A stretch of DNA of 33,369 nucleotides from Fibrobacteria bacterium (GTDB lineage: Bacteria > Fibrobacterota > Fibrobacteria > UBA11236), in NCBI GenBank assembly GCA_017881725.1, contig JADGQO010000089.1, forward strand, positions 1-33,369, written 5' to 3'. Position numbers and translations under genes: made by a program. A model generated the notes under the pieces. The model saw only the letters and a list, made by a program, of their open reading frames with translations, was not told where the DNA came from and searched no databases. Shown piece by piece: positions 1 through 8,414 of the stretch. The first letter of the stretch is position 1, and every line of letters starts with the position of its first letter.

Positions 1-1740
1 CAGGTCCGGGGGGTGGACGACCAGGGCAAGGAAGGCCTGTCGCGGCTGGTGAAGTTCAACGTGCGCAACGCGCCGACGGTGGCGGTGAGCGCGCCGGCGG
101 TGGACGCCTATGTGCGCGGCGTGGTGATGGTGAAGTTCCGGGCGACGGCGGTGGCTCCCGACACGATCAAGACGACGCAGATTTCCATCGGCGGCGGCGA
201 TTGGGTAGCGACGACGACAGACAGCACCTATGCGCTGGACACGCGCGCCTACAAGGACGGCCATTTGCTCATCCAAGTGCGCGCTTTCGACGGCAGCGGA
301 AAATCGGCCCTGACCTTGCCGCGGGAAATGTTCGTCGATAACTCGCCGCCCAAGGTTTCCTATCCCACCGCCGTTTATCCCGACAATGCGCCCACGGCCC
401 GCAAAGGCGTGAGCGTGGTGTTCACGGCGCAAGGCTTGGATTTGGGATCCGGCATGAACAAGGATTCCGCCGTGCTCTTGACCATTCCCGCGCTCGGCAT
501 CAAAGGCACACTGCTGCATGACGACGGCCAGGCTCCCGATAAGGTCGGCGGGGACAATGTCTTCAGCGCTTCCGTTGCCATCGACTCCGCCGTAAGCGGC
601 AGCGCGGCCTCTACCATCTATACCATCCGCGTCCGCGACGCCCTGGGCAACGACTCCACCGTAACTGGAATGTTACTGTTGGACAATTCGCCCCCCGCCC
701 TTTCTTTCGCAGTCACGCCTTCGCCGGACGGCGTAGCCGGCTCTCTGCAGGGCAAGGTGTACGTTCCCCGCATCCTGATGCTGGGGCAGTTCTCGGATTC
801 CGGCGGCTCCGGAATGAAGAGCTTGGAAGTGTTGGTGCGCAACGACAGCGGCGATCATGTGAACAACAGTCCGGAAGGCATCGCCCTGGTGGACGGCAAG
901 TTCCGGCGCATCATCGAGCTGGTGGCGGGCGTGAACCATATTTTCCTCATCGGCATGGACAAGGCCGGCAACGTGGATACCGTGCAAGCTCAGGTAACCT
1001 ACGTGGTACCCAAGGAGACGCAATTGGTTACCAATCAAGGCGGCAGCGTGTTCGGAGCGGACGGCAGCGGCGTGAACATCCCCGCGGGAGTGCTGGGAAG
1101 CGCCAAGGAAATCACGGTCACGGTCGCCGATCCCACCCAGGAGCCCAAGCCCTTGGATCCGAAAGTGAAATTGCTGGGAGTGCCCCATGAGTTCGGGCCG
1201 GACGGTTCGGTCTTTCCCTCGCCCGTCACCGTGACGCTTGCCTATACGGACGCGGACCTGGATCCCAACCAGGACGGGATTCCCGACTTCGACGAGAGCA
1301 AGCTCACCATCGTGTTCTGGAACGGCAGTTCCTGGATCAAGGCCGGCGACGCGCGCATCGATCGAACGCATCGCACCGTCAGCGTGGCAGTCAACCATTT
1401 CACGTTGTTCGATTTGGCCGAGGACGCGTCCACGCCGGTCTCCTCCGTGGTGGCCTTCTGGGACAAAAATCCCGTTCCCGGCAATTCGGAATTCATCTAC
1501 AAGGTGCCGACCCCGGGCAAGGTGTCCCTGCATATCCTGGACATGTCCGGCGACGTGGTGAAAACGTTGATCCAGCCGGGCACGGCGGTGGCGCAATCCG
1601 GCAGCGTGCGCTGGGACGGCAGCAATGTGCGCGGCCTGTCGGCCGGCGCGGGCTTATACGTGTATGTCTTCAAATACGCATCCGACGACGGGAAGGTGGA
1701 CAAGTTGATCCGCAAACCCGTCGGCCTGGTAGGAAAGTGA
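1..1740 (+). CDS. Secreted Ig-repeat protein with FlgD-like C-terminal domain (5' partial)
   Basis: The reading frame is open from base 1, so the start lies outside the window. A GTG at 13 is in frame, but residues before it continue an Ig-like strand pattern, so it is probably not the start. The visible part has two or three tandem beta-sandwich repeats with the recurrent motif D-N-S-P-P (near 340 and 685). A beta-rich domain follows (about 1040-1420) that contains an acidic calcium-loop-like stretch, DADLDPNQDGIPD. The last 80 residues form a FlgD-like Ig domain (VSLHILDMSGD, WDGSN, GLYVYVFKY). Such tails are common on exported proteins of FCB-group bacteria. The role is probably extracellular or cell-surface, and the substrate is unknown. 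The next gene starts 13 bases downstream and is likely co-transcribed. Confidence 0.85.
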   Translation, partial: QVRGVDDQGKEGLSRLVKFNVRNAPTVAVSAPAVDAYVRGVVMVKFRATAVAPDTIKTTQISIGGGDWVATTTDSTYALDTRAYKDGHLLIQVRAFDGSGKSALTLPREMFVDNSPPKVSYPTAVYPDNAPTARKGVSVVFTAQGLDLGSGMNKDSAVLLTIPALGIKGTLLHDDGQAPDKVGGDNVFSASVAIDSAVSGSAASTIYTIRVRDALGNDSTVTGMLLLDNSPPALSFAVTPSPDGVAGSLQGKVYVPRILMLGQFSDSGGSGMKSLEVLVRNDSGDHVNNSPEGIALVDGKFRRIIELVAGVNHIFLIGMDKAGNVDTVQAQVTYVVPKETQLVTNQGGSVFGADGSGVNIPAGVLGSAKEITVTVADPTQEPKPLDPKVKLLGVPHEFGPDGSVFPSPVTVTLAYTDADLDPNQDGIPDFDESKLTIVFWNGSSWIKAGDARIDRTHRTVSVAVNHFTLFDLAEDASTPVSSVVAFWDKNPVPGNSEFIYKVPTPGKVSLHILDMSGDVVKTLIQPGTAVAQSGSVRWDGSNVRGLSAGAGLYVYVFKYASDDGKVDKLIRKPVGLVGK

Positions 1741-1753
1741 GGAGGGTCGCTCC

Positions 1754-2749
1754 ATGAACAAGAACCATATCGCCCACAAGGCCGTCATCGCGGGTATGCT
1801 TGCCGCGGGCTTCATCCATGCAAAGCCTTTGGATTTGCAAATGGGCTCGCGAGGGTTCGGCATGGGCGGGGCCTTCGTGGCCATCGCCGACGATGCGACC
1901 GCCACCTATTGGAACCCCGCGGGCCTGCCGCAGTTGAACTCGCTCACTTTCTCGGAAACGAATTGGTTGTTGCAGGACATCCCCGGCCTCAACGTCAATT
2001 ATTTCACGGGAGCGATTCCCATCTCGCAAGTCGGTACGATTTCCGGAGGCTGGTTGCTGCAATACGCCAACCTGGAACAAGGCGAGCCGGGCACGGCCTT
2101 GCATACCTCCAGCGATTGGTATGAACACGCCTTCTCCTTGGCCGCCGGCCGCGAGTTGTGGAAGAAGCTGTGGATTTTCGAAAACACCAGCCTGGGCTTC
2201 AGCCTGGACCGTTATGTTCTGAACAGCGGGGAACTGAACGGCGCGGGCACGGGATTCGATCTCGGCTTCCTGACGCGCTTTCCCTACGGCGTAAGGTTCG
2301 GCTTCACGGCGCGATCCTTGGGCGCGGATATGATGGGCGATAAAATCGATCCGGAATACCGCATGGGATTGGGCTATGTGTGGGAAGGGCAGCAGCGCCA
2401 CAAGGTCACGGTGGATTTCGATTTGGCCAGCAAGGAGAACGTGGAGTATCAGAATTCCACCGATCCCGTGGCGCGCAACTATAAGGGTTTCCTCGGCGCC
2501 GAGTATGCGTTCCATCGGGAACTATGGTCCGTGGCCTTACGCGCCGGAGCGAATTCCATCTTCCTCAATTCCCGGGACGTGACGGCATATACCGGCGGCA
2601 TCGGTATCGGATTCCGCGGCGTCGCGGTGGAATATGCCTATCAATACAATACCGATCCGGATTTGTCCTTGGGGCAGTCCCATCGTTTCACCTTGGAATT
2701 GCGCCTGGGCGATTTGCTCAACAAGGGCGAAGCCGCCAAAGCCCAATGA
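1754..2749 (+). CDS. PorV/UPF0164-type outer-membrane beta-barrel protein
   Basis: This is a 331-residue protein with a signal peptide of about 23 residues ending near FIHA-KP. The mature N-terminus has the family hallmark of this barrel group, GSRGFGMGGAFVAIADD followed by ATYWNPAGL. The rest alternates aromatic and glycine-rich beta strands (for example GIGIGFRGVAVEYAYQYN). A strong Shine-Dalgarno, GGAGGG, lies 7 bases before the ATG. Proteins of this family are FadL-like 14-stranded barrels. In Bacteroidetes, PorV shuttles type IX cargo, while relatives elsewhere have no known function. No other type IX gene is visible here, so a PorV role is only an inference from the upstream gene, which carries a C-terminal domain of the exported type. 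Confidence 0.85.
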   Translation: MNKNHIAHKAVIAGMLAAGFIHAKPLDLQMGSRGFGMGGAFVAIADDATATYWNPAGLPQLNSLTFSETNWLLQDIPGLNVNYFTGAIPISQVGTISGGWLLQYANLEQGEPGTALHTSSDWYEHAFSLAAGRELWKKLWIFENTSLGFSLDRYVLNSGELNGAGTGFDLGFLTRFPYGVRFGFTARSLGADMMGDKIDPEYRMGLGYVWEGQQRHKVTVDFDLASKENVEYQNSTDPVARNYKGFLGAEYAFHRELWSVALRAGANSIFLNSRDVTAYTGGIGIGFRGVAVEYAYQYNTDPDLSLGQSHRFTLELRLGDLLNKGEAAKAQ

Positions 2750-2753
2750 AGAC

Positions 2754-2769
2754 GGGGTGATTCCACCCC
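2754..2769 (+). terminator. Short GC hairpin after the barrel gene
   Basis: GGGGTG (2754-2759) and CACCCC (2764-2769) form a 6-bp stem with a 4-base loop, 5 bases after the stop codon at 2749. No T-run follows (ATTAAGC), so this may be a weak or Rho-assisted terminator or only an mRNA 3' stabiliser. Confidence 0.35.
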
Positions 2770-2920
2770 ATTAAGCGCGGCCTCAAATTAACGCGTTTCC
2801 ATGAGGATAGCCGGACCGGAGCCGGGGCAATCCCGAAAAGTGGGGTGGTTTGACCTCAGCGTGTTTGGAACGAAAAACGGTTGCATGCGATATTCCTGGC
2901 GATTGCCTACATTATCGAAA

Positions 2921-2935
2921 TGGCATTCCACTTGC
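2921..2935 (+). promoter_or_regulatory. Sigma-54 (RpoN) promoter
   Basis: TGGC (2921-2924), 7 bases, then TTGC (2932-2935), followed by T, with A-T as the next bases after TGGC. This matches the -24/-12 consensus TGGCAC-N5-TTGCW with the exact GG-N10-GC spacing. Transcription would start near 2947 and give a leader of about 37 bases with AAAGGA before the ATG at 2984. A sigma-54 activator gene lies 5.5 kb downstream on the same strand. Confidence 0.7.
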
Positions 2936-2983
2936 TTCATTTTCCAAGGTGATTACGGTGCAGGCAAGCTTGAAAGGACGCCC

Positions 2984-3409
2984 ATGAACAGATTAATTGT
3001 CGCTTTGAGTTTATCCTTGTCCCTGGCCGTAGGAGTCTGGGCCCAAGGAAAGCCTGTGACACCTGCGCCCCCGGTGCAAGACAGCGTGGGCAAGTCCAAG
3101 TCGGCCTCCCACTACGCCGATGCGATGAAAAATCTTCCGCCCGGCGTGGCCGAAAAAATCTCCATCGCGCGGGATGCCGCGAAGGCCGCTAAAGACAATA
3201 TCGATGCGATGAAGGCGCAAGGCAAAACGGCTGCGGAGGTTCAGGCGATGATTACGGAAAAGCGGGCCGCAGCCTTGCTCAATTTGCAAAACGTCTTGGA
3301 TGCCTTGAATGGATTGCCGGCCTCGGTCAAGGAGCGGGTTACGCACGCCAAGGATGTGACCGCCAAACGATTGCAGGAGCGCGAGGCCGAAGCCAAGCCC
3401 TCGCCATAA
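2984..3409 (+). CDS. Small secreted helical protein, paralog 1
   Basis: This 141-residue protein has a signal peptide (MNRLIVALSLSLSLAVGVWAQ). The frame is open further upstream to 2801, but the ATG at 2984 is chosen because it has AAAGGA in front and begins exactly with the signal peptide. The earlier codons would also overlap the sigma-54 promoter. The mature part has a Pro-rich spacer and then charged amphipathic helices. Two similar helical turns can be seen, MKNLPPGVAEKISIA and LNGLPASVKERVTHA. The second closely matches a segment of the next gene. It is probably periplasmic. I do not recognise a family and the function is unknown. Confidence 0.75.
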   Translation: MNRLIVALSLSLSLAVGVWAQGKPVTPAPPVQDSVGKSKSASHYADAMKNLPPGVAEKISIARDAAKAAKDNIDAMKAQGKTAAEVQAMITEKRAAALLNLQNVLDALNGLPASVKERVTHAKDVTAKRLQEREAEAKPSP

Positions 3410-3418
3410 GACATCGCC

Positions 3419-3871
3419 ATGCTCCCGCAATTTTATAAAAGCGCCTTGATGGTCATTACGCTTGGCGTGTGCGCCCGGGCGGACGATAAGCCCGCGACGC
3501 CCGTTCCCGCTGTTCCCGTTGATCATGCCGCGTCGGCTGCCCTTCCGGGCAAGGACAAGGAAAAAGAAAAGCCGCCCGCCCAAGCCGTCAACCGCAAGGC
3601 CTATGACGATTTGTATTCGGAGATACTCAAAACCTTGCCCCAGGATGGGAAGGCGAAGGTCGATTCGGCGCGACGCCTGGACAGGAGTCCTTCCGTGCAG
3701 CAGCATGCCGTGGGCGCCGGCCAGGGGCGGGACCCCGAAGCGTTGCAAAAGCATAATCGCGATCTCCAGGAATTGCCCCCCGCAGTCAAGGCCCGGGTGG
3801 ATAAGGTCCTGACGGAATTGGATTCCCGCCGTAAGGAAAAAGAAATGGAGTTCAAGGAACTGAAGCAATGA
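3419..3871 (+). CDS. Small secreted helical protein, paralog 2
   Basis: This 150-residue protein has a signal peptide (cleavage near CARA-DD), a Pro/Ala/Lys-rich spacer and charged helices. It repeats the layout of the preceding protein, with LKTLPQDGKAKVDSA early and LQELPPAVKARVDKV late, compared with LNGLPASVKERVTHA upstream. The pair therefore looks like an old tandem duplication. The segment between the two repeats (RSPSVQQHAVGAGQGRD) is Gly/Gln-rich and unlike the paralog. No clear Shine-Dalgarno precedes the ATG, which is 9 bases after the previous stop. The stop overlaps the next start. The function is unknown and the location is probably periplasmic. Confidence 0.7.
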   Translation: MLPQFYKSALMVITLGVCARADDKPATPVPAVPVDHAASAALPGKDKEKEKPPAQAVNRKAYDDLYSEILKTLPQDGKAKVDSARRLDRSPSVQQHAVGAGQGRDPEALQKHNRDLQELPPAVKARVDKVLTELDSRRKEKEMEFKELKQ

Positions 3872-4593
3872 AGGTGCCGCTTGCGGGGATGGCCGGACTC
3901 CTGTTCGCCGCCGTCTTTTCTCCTGCCCAAGCGGGCGTGGTGTCCGACGTCAACATCGGGTACGCGGTAACTCTGCCGCCCAACTGGGTGCAGTTGAAAA
4001 CCAAACCCATCCAGCACTATTTCCGCGACTCGACCAAGCAGTATCGATCGCAAATCAGCATCCTGCAATATTCCCTCGACAAGGTCACTTATCCAACCCC
4101 GGATACCTGGACCCAGGCCCAGTTCATCGGGTACATGCTGAGCGTGGAAACTTCCGCATATCCATTCGGCGCCGTCACCTATTTTGATTCAACCTCCGCC
4201 GCCAAACTGGGAACCCATTGGGCGCCGGAAGCATTTTCAGTACTGTATCCCGCGGACGGGAATCCCACCTATTGCGAATACTTGCGGTATTGCGCCAACG
4301 GGGATTTCGGCTATGAGATTTACGCGATCGGCGACTCGACCGATATGGCCAACAACGTGGACTTTTACGCCGGGATCATCGCGACCATGCAATTATCCAC
4401 GCCGACGGCCGGTTTGCCGCCGACCCTGAAAATCGGAACTGCCGCGGCTTCGGAGCCGAAGGGAAAGTTCTTCGACCTTAACGGCCGTTCCCGCGAAATA
4501 CTTTATCGGACCAGCGGCCCCGCGTCGGCGGAAACGCGGCGAGCTTACCGGGTCCAGCGCGATAATACCCTGATATATCCAGCCCCGCGTTGA
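3868..4593 (+). CDS. Secreted protein of unknown function
   Basis: This is a 241-residue protein whose ATG overlaps the previous stop (ATGA, 3868-3871), so the two are translationally coupled. The signal peptide ends near AQA-GV. The mature domain (about residues 23-175) starts GYAVTLPPNWVQLKT and continues with alternating strands, a pattern reminiscent of PsbP/Mog1-like folds. I cannot assign a family. Two cysteines 6 residues apart (CEYLRYC) could form a disulfide. The last 40 residues contain FFDLNGRSREIL, which resembles the DLxGR strand of secretion-type C-terminal tails in FCB bacteria, but it is short and atypical. It is probably co-regulated with the two small paralogs from the sigma-54 promoter. 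Confidence 0.75.
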   Translation: MKVPLAGMAGLLFAAVFSPAQAGVVSDVNIGYAVTLPPNWVQLKTKPIQHYFRDSTKQYRSQISILQYSLDKVTYPTPDTWTQAQFIGYMLSVETSAYPFGAVTYFDSTSAAKLGTHWAPEAFSVLYPADGNPTYCEYLRYCANGDFGYEIYAIGDSTDMANNVDFYAGIIATMQLSTPTAGLPPTLKIGTAAASEPKGKFFDLNGRSREILYRTSGPASAETRRAYRVQRDNTLIYPAPR

Positions 4594-4605
4594 TTTCCCT
4601 CATCG

Positions 4606-4626
4606 GCGGATGGGAAACCCGTCCGC
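4606..4626 (+). terminator. Stable hairpin after the secreted-protein operon
   Basis: A 9-bp stem (GCGGATGGG at 4606-4614 with CCCGTCCGC at 4618-4626, one G-T pair) has an AAA loop and begins 13 bases after the stop at 4593. No T-run follows, so intrinsic termination is uncertain. Confidence 0.45.
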
Positions 4627-4654
4627 ATCCGTGATTCCCAATCTCCTGCGTGGA

Positions 4655-4679
4655 ATTGTAATTTTCACCAAGTTACAAT
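4655..4679 (+). promoter_or_regulatory. Inverted repeat and -10-like box abutting the barrel-TPR-kinase operon
   Basis: ATTGTAA (4655-4661) and TTACAAT (4673-4679) are perfect 7-base inverted arms separated by 11 bases. The right arm contains TACAAT (4674-4679), a 5/6 match to a -10 box. A start of transcription about 7 bases later falls at 4686-4687, right at the ATG at 4688, which has no Shine-Dalgarno. The dyad may be an operator. No convincing -35 box is visible. Confidence 0.45.
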
Positions 4680-4687
4680 AACCCCAG

Positions 4688-6307
4688 ATGATGCATGCCT
4701 ACTTCGGTATCGGGTCCGTCCTATCCGGTTTGTTATCGATGCTGGTGCTGACCCAGGCTGCTTGCGCCCAGATCGACACTCCGCTACCGATGCCTGTTGT
4801 CCCCCAATTGCCCTACCAGGTCAAGGCCGTGGAGGGTTGGCAGGCTTTGCAAGGCAACCATTCGGACTCGGCGGTGGAATGCTTCATGGAGGCGCGCGAC
4901 CTGGGCATGTCCAAGGACAGCCTGTACTATTTCCTGGCGGAGTCGGCCCGCCTGAAGCTGGCCTATGACACCGCTCTCACGTTCAATCTCAGCATCGTGA
5001 CTCCGGCGGCTGGTCCATTCCGGAACGCAGTTTGGAACCAGCGCTATGTCCTCTACGTGCAAGCCGGTTTGCGGCGCGATGCCGAAGCGTTGGCGGATTC
5101 TTTTCCTGTTCCCAAAGTCGGAGTACGCGCGCGCGCGCAGACCTTCGATTTCAGAGTATCGTCCGGATACTTTCGCGAGGACAATTATCCGGTGCACGAG
5201 CTTCCTTTCGGACAGGATTTAAGCCCCCCCTTCCTGTCGAAGGGTTGGCAATTCCGGAATCGGGCAGCTTGGATCCGGCCTTTGCCCATTTCCTCCGCGA
5301 CGCCCATCAGCGCGGGTTTCGCCTACGATGCGATGAAATCCTACGCCAAGGACTCCCTCGATTACCGCATGGGGCTGAGCCTTAAGGCGGATAGGATTAT
5401 CTTGGACAGCTTGTCGTTGGCCGTTTCGGCCGAGGGAGGCCAGGTGAGCGGTACGGGTTGGGTGACCGCCTATAAATTGGAGGCGGCCTACCTTTCATTT
5501 TCCGGAACCGGCATTACCTTTCTCCAAGGCGGATATGAATCCGAATGGACGGGAAGTTGGGGGCGGCGATTTGAAGGCTTATGGATTTCCCTCTACCGGG
5601 ATCTTTCCTTGACCACGGGACGGGGTTTTAATTTTTCCTTGTCCGCTTCCGGAATCCGCGTGGGCGCTTTGCGCGAGAGCAACAACCAACCGGTTATGTA
5701 CGTCGATGACGTGACCAAGGCGAAACCCGTCCACTTTCGCGATGGTAACTTCCAAGATACCTTGCCCGGGCAAGGTATATCGACTTATCTCCAATACACT
5801 TCGGCGGTCGGATCGCGAACCATCGCCGGAGACGCGCCCCAGAGTTTTCTGGCCGTGCTTCCCAACCTGGGTTATGCATTCACCCTTCCCGGAAAACTCA
5901 CCTGCGAGTTGGCAACCTCCAACGCGCTTAACTTTTTTCCGGAGGCGTACACTTGGCAGGACGCTCCGGTCCCGGTAGGGGTTTCACCGACATCGGTGAG
6001 GTTCCACGGTTTGGCGCTCAACCGCGCCGATGGGCGGTATTATGCCGCGTACATGACCATAATAAATGGAGGATTTACGGAAACCTACGCCACCGTCCCG
6101 ATGCGGGAAAAGCGGACCTTTCGCGTGGACAGCCAGGCGGGAGCCGATCTATCCTTGCGTCGTCGCTTCAACCGATGGGGCTCGCTCGCGGCGGGGGGAA
6201 CGATAAAAAAGAATTGGTCGACCCTTGGGACGGGGGCGGTTATTCCCATTCCAGATTGGGACGCGGGTATTTCCTTGACGTGGAACCGGAGCTGGGAATG
6301 GCTGTGA
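4688..6307 (+). CDS. Outer-membrane beta-barrel protein with N-terminal TPR-like helices
   Basis: This 539-residue protein has a signal peptide ending near ACA-QI. Residues about 45-135 are helical and TPR-like (AVEGWQALQGNHSDSAVECFMEARDLGM, then a second helical pair). From about residue 150 to the end, the chain consists of alternating amphipathic strands rich in Gly, Tyr and Trp. It ends in an aromatic-rich strand, ISLTWNRSWEWL, as expected for a Bam-inserted barrel. No specific family is recognised. The TPR lipoprotein gene that follows overlaps or closely follows it, so the two products may form an envelope complex. No Shine-Dalgarno is visible at the ATGATG start. Confidence 0.75.
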   Translation: MMHAYFGIGSVLSGLLSMLVLTQAACAQIDTPLPMPVVPQLPYQVKAVEGWQALQGNHSDSAVECFMEARDLGMSKDSLYYFLAESARLKLAYDTALTFNLSIVTPAAGPFRNAVWNQRYVLYVQAGLRRDAEALADSFPVPKVGVRARAQTFDFRVSSGYFREDNYPVHELPFGQDLSPPFLSKGWQFRNRAAWIRPLPISSATPISAGFAYDAMKSYAKDSLDYRMGLSLKADRIILDSLSLAVSAEGGQVSGTGWVTAYKLEAAYLSFSGTGITFLQGGYESEWTGSWGRRFEGLWISLYRDLSLTTGRGFNFSLSASGIRVGALRESNNQPVMYVDDVTKAKPVHFRDGNFQDTLPGQGISTYLQYTSAVGSRTIAGDAPQSFLAVLPNLGYAFTLPGKLTCELATSNALNFFPEAYTWQDAPVPVGVSPTSVRFHGLALNRADGRYYAAYMTIINGGFTETYATVPMREKRTFRVDSQAGADLSLRRRFNRWGSLAAGGTIKKNWSTLGTGAVIPIPDWDAGISLTWNRSWEWL

Positions 6308-6372
6308 CGCACAAGTCCGATCGCATGGCGGCTTCGCACCCGATGTCCTCGTTCGCTGCGGGACGGCGCCTA

Positions 6373-7026
6373 ATGCGATTCACTGTGGTTTTAGCTGCGG
6401 CGGCCATTTTCATGGCTTGCCAGGGACAGGATTTGGAAAAGGGACGCGTGTGTCTGAATCTCGGCGACTATCCCATGGCGCTGCGCTTCTTCTCCCAGGC
6501 CGTGGAAAAAAATCCAGAAGGTTACGAGGCCCGCCTGGGGTTTGGCCGCGCGCTGCTACAGAAAGCCGCCGCGGAAAACGATAGTGCGTCTTGGAGCTAT
6601 GCCCTGATCCAACTCGAAGCCTGCCGGAGCTTGGATCCCTCCCAAGATTTGGACGGCCTCCTCGCTGAGGCCTACTCGGAAAAGGCCCGCTCCCTGTTGG
6701 CCCGCCGCGATACCGTGGAGGCATTATCCGCATTGTCCCGCGCCATCGAGCGGGATCCCGGCAACCCCCAGCCCGTGAATTTGGCGGGCATCGTTTACGG
6801 CAAGCTCGGGGAAGGCGGCAAGGCGGAAGCCCTGTTCCGCAAAGCGTTGCAATTGGACAGTGGCGACGCGTCCGCCCATTTCAACCTGGGTATGATCCTG
6901 TGGCAAAACGGAGACGCTTCTGGGGCCCATGGACATTGGTTCAAAGCGTTGCAGGCCATGCCCGGCGACGAGGACGTGCTGTATTGGTTCGCGTTGTCGG
7001 AAAAAAAATTACGGGGCTCGCCGTGA
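6373..7026 (+). CDS. TPR lipoprotein
   Basis: This 217-residue protein has a lipoprotein signal with Cys16 as the lipidation site (FMAC). The mature protein is built almost entirely of TPR-type helix pairs. The clearest are GRVCLNLGDYPMALRFFSQA, then ARRDTVEALSALSRAIERDP, GKLGEGGKAEALFRKALQLD and a fourth ending KALQAMPG. The frame is open upstream and in-frame ATGs occur from 6298. The ATG at 6373 is preferred because it places the lipobox at a normal distance. TPRs bind partner proteins, and the likely partner is the preceding barrel or the periplasmic tail of the following kinase. Its TGA overlaps the GTG start of the kinase gene. Confidence 0.8.
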   Translation: MRFTVVLAAAAIFMACQGQDLEKGRVCLNLGDYPMALRFFSQAVEKNPEGYEARLGFGRALLQKAAAENDSASWSYALIQLEACRSLDPSQDLDGLLAEAYSEKARSLLARRDTVEALSALSRAIERDPGNPQPVNLAGIVYGKLGEGGKAEALFRKALQLDSGDASAHFNLGMILWQNGDASGAHGHWFKALQAMPGDEDVLYWFALSEKKLRGSP

Positions 7027-8414
7027 TCCCGCGCCTGCCCAAGGGATTTTCCCATCCCATCGCCATCGGGGAAGGATCCTTTTCCTCGGTATACCGGGTG
7101 CGGCAGAAAAGCCTTGATCGCTGGGTGGCCATCAAGGTTTTGCAAGAGCGGAACTCGGAGCGGCGGGTTAAGCTTCTTAACGAAGCGCGCAATCAGGCGC
7201 GCATGTCCATCGCCTCCATCCCGGCCGTGTATGATGCGTTCGCGCGCGGCCAGCGGGTTTTCATCGTCATGGAATGGGTGAAAGGCGTTTCCCTCCAGGC
7301 CATGCTTGATAAGGGGATCCCTCGCAGCGAGGATCGCATGGCTTTGGCCGGGGACTTGGTGGCGGCCCTGGCCGGATTGCACCGGCTGGGGTATGCCCAC
7401 CGCGATCTCAAGCCCGCCAATATCTTGATCTCGCCGGAGGCGGGAATTTATCTGGTGGATTTCGGCTTTGCGAAAAAAGTCGGGGAGGGATTGCAATCCA
7501 TGGTGGGTACGGTGAAAGGCACGCCGGCCTACATGGCTCCGGAAATCTGGCGGGGCGGCGCGGAGGTGGACTTCATCAAGGCGGATCTGTTCGCGCTGGG
7601 AAAAGTATTGCAGGAACTGGATCCAGGCCCCGGCTGCGGGCCCTTGATCGACTCATTGCTGGCCCAGGATCCCACTGCGCGGCCGGAATCGGCCATAAGT
7701 CTATGGCAAGCATGGCAAGCGGCGGGTTTCGGAACCGCCGATTCGCACTGGAAGGCCACGGCGGGCCAGGTAACTTCTGAGTTACTCTCGAAACGGCTTC
7801 TGCAATCCGCCCAGCAACTCCTTTTCGCGGGCCGGGAAGAAGAAGCGTATTGGATTCTGGTGGAATGCCTGCAGGAGGATCCCGATGCGGCGGAGGCCCT
7901 GACCTTAATGTCGCGTTTCCCCGCGCTTTCCCGGACGCGTACTCGCAACCGCTGGGCCGGCGCCGCTCTGGCAGCCATGGTACTCTTCGCCGCGGCGATG
8001 ATGTCGGCTTATTTTTTTGGAAAACGGTCGGAGCGCCGCATCCTCCATCCGGCGGCAGAGTCCAACGATCACGCGAGGGCCTTGTTGCTTTCGCGGCGCG
8101 CCTTAGGCGGTTCCTCGCCCGGCATCGCGGGCATACCTGCGAAGTTCCGCGAGTTCTCCCCTCGGCGGGGCACCTTGACCGGGATCCTTTACCTCTATGC
8201 GCGCCCCGGCTGCGACAGCTTGGATCTCGACGGCAGCGGCGTTGACACGATGAGCGCGACGGCCGGGCTGACAACCTCCTTCGGGGAGCACACGGTCGTT
8301 TGTTTCGATAAGCACGGCGTCCAGCTCAGCCAGGAGCGGGTTTCCCTGCTTCCCTTCCAGAGGAAAATCATTCGCGCCGGCCGGGCTGCGGCGAAAAGGG
8401 GCTCCGCCACATGA
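7023..8414 (+). CDS. Transmembrane Hanks-type Ser/Thr protein kinase
   Basis: This 463-residue protein starts at the GTG at 7023, which overlaps the previous stop (GTGA) and leads directly into the kinase fold. Catalytic features are all present: glycine loop [11 protein letters not shown] lysine K38 (VAIK), catalytic D128 in HRDLKPAN, metal-binding D146 in DFG, and a Thr-rich activation loop ending APE. The kinase domain covers about residues 8-250. A cytoplasmic linker with helices follows, then one transmembrane segment (about 310-332) and a roughly 125-residue periplasmic tail. The end of the tail ([27 protein letters not shown]) looks PEGA-like. The tail could sense the envelope. Its likely output is the FHA/sigma-54 regulator encoded next, with ATGA overlap. 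Confidence 0.9.
   Translation: MIPRLPKGFSHPIAIGEGSFSSVYRVRQKSLDRWVAIKVLQERNSERRVKLLNEARNQARMSIASIPAVYDAFARGQRVFIVMEWVKGVSLQAMLDKGIPRSEDRMALAGDLVAALAGLHRLGYAHRDLKPANILISPEAGIYLVDFGFAKKVGEGLQSMVGTVKGTPAYMAPEIWRGGAEVDFIKADLFALGKVLQELDPGPGCGPLIDSLLAQDPTARPESAISLWQAWQAAGFGTADSHWKATAGQVTSELLSKRLLQSAQQLLFAGREEEAYWILVECLQEDPDAAEALTLMSRFPALSRTRTRNRWAGAALAAMVLFAAAMMSAYFFGKRSERRILHPAAESNDHARALLLSRRALGGSSPGIAGIPAKFREFSPRRGTLTGILYLYARPGCDSLDLDGSGVDTMSATAGLTTSFGEHTVVCFDKHGVQLSQERVSLLPFQRKIIRAGRAAAKRGSAT

Noticed and set aside
673..1596. A 307-codon minus-strand frame within the left-edge Ig-repeat gene.
   Set aside because: It is antisense to a clear Ig/FlgD-type protein and shows a low-complexity shadow composition.
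3655..3770. Possible frameshift in the second small paralog, where its middle differs from the first paralog.
   Set aside because: Neither other frame restores similarity to the first copy across this stretch, and both flanks are in the same frame. Divergence is simpler.
5126..5136. An alternating CG run as a phase-variable repeat.
   Set aside because: It is only 11 bases of alternating CG in a high-GC gene and codes in frame for Arg/Ala. A similar run in cheA shows this is common composition.
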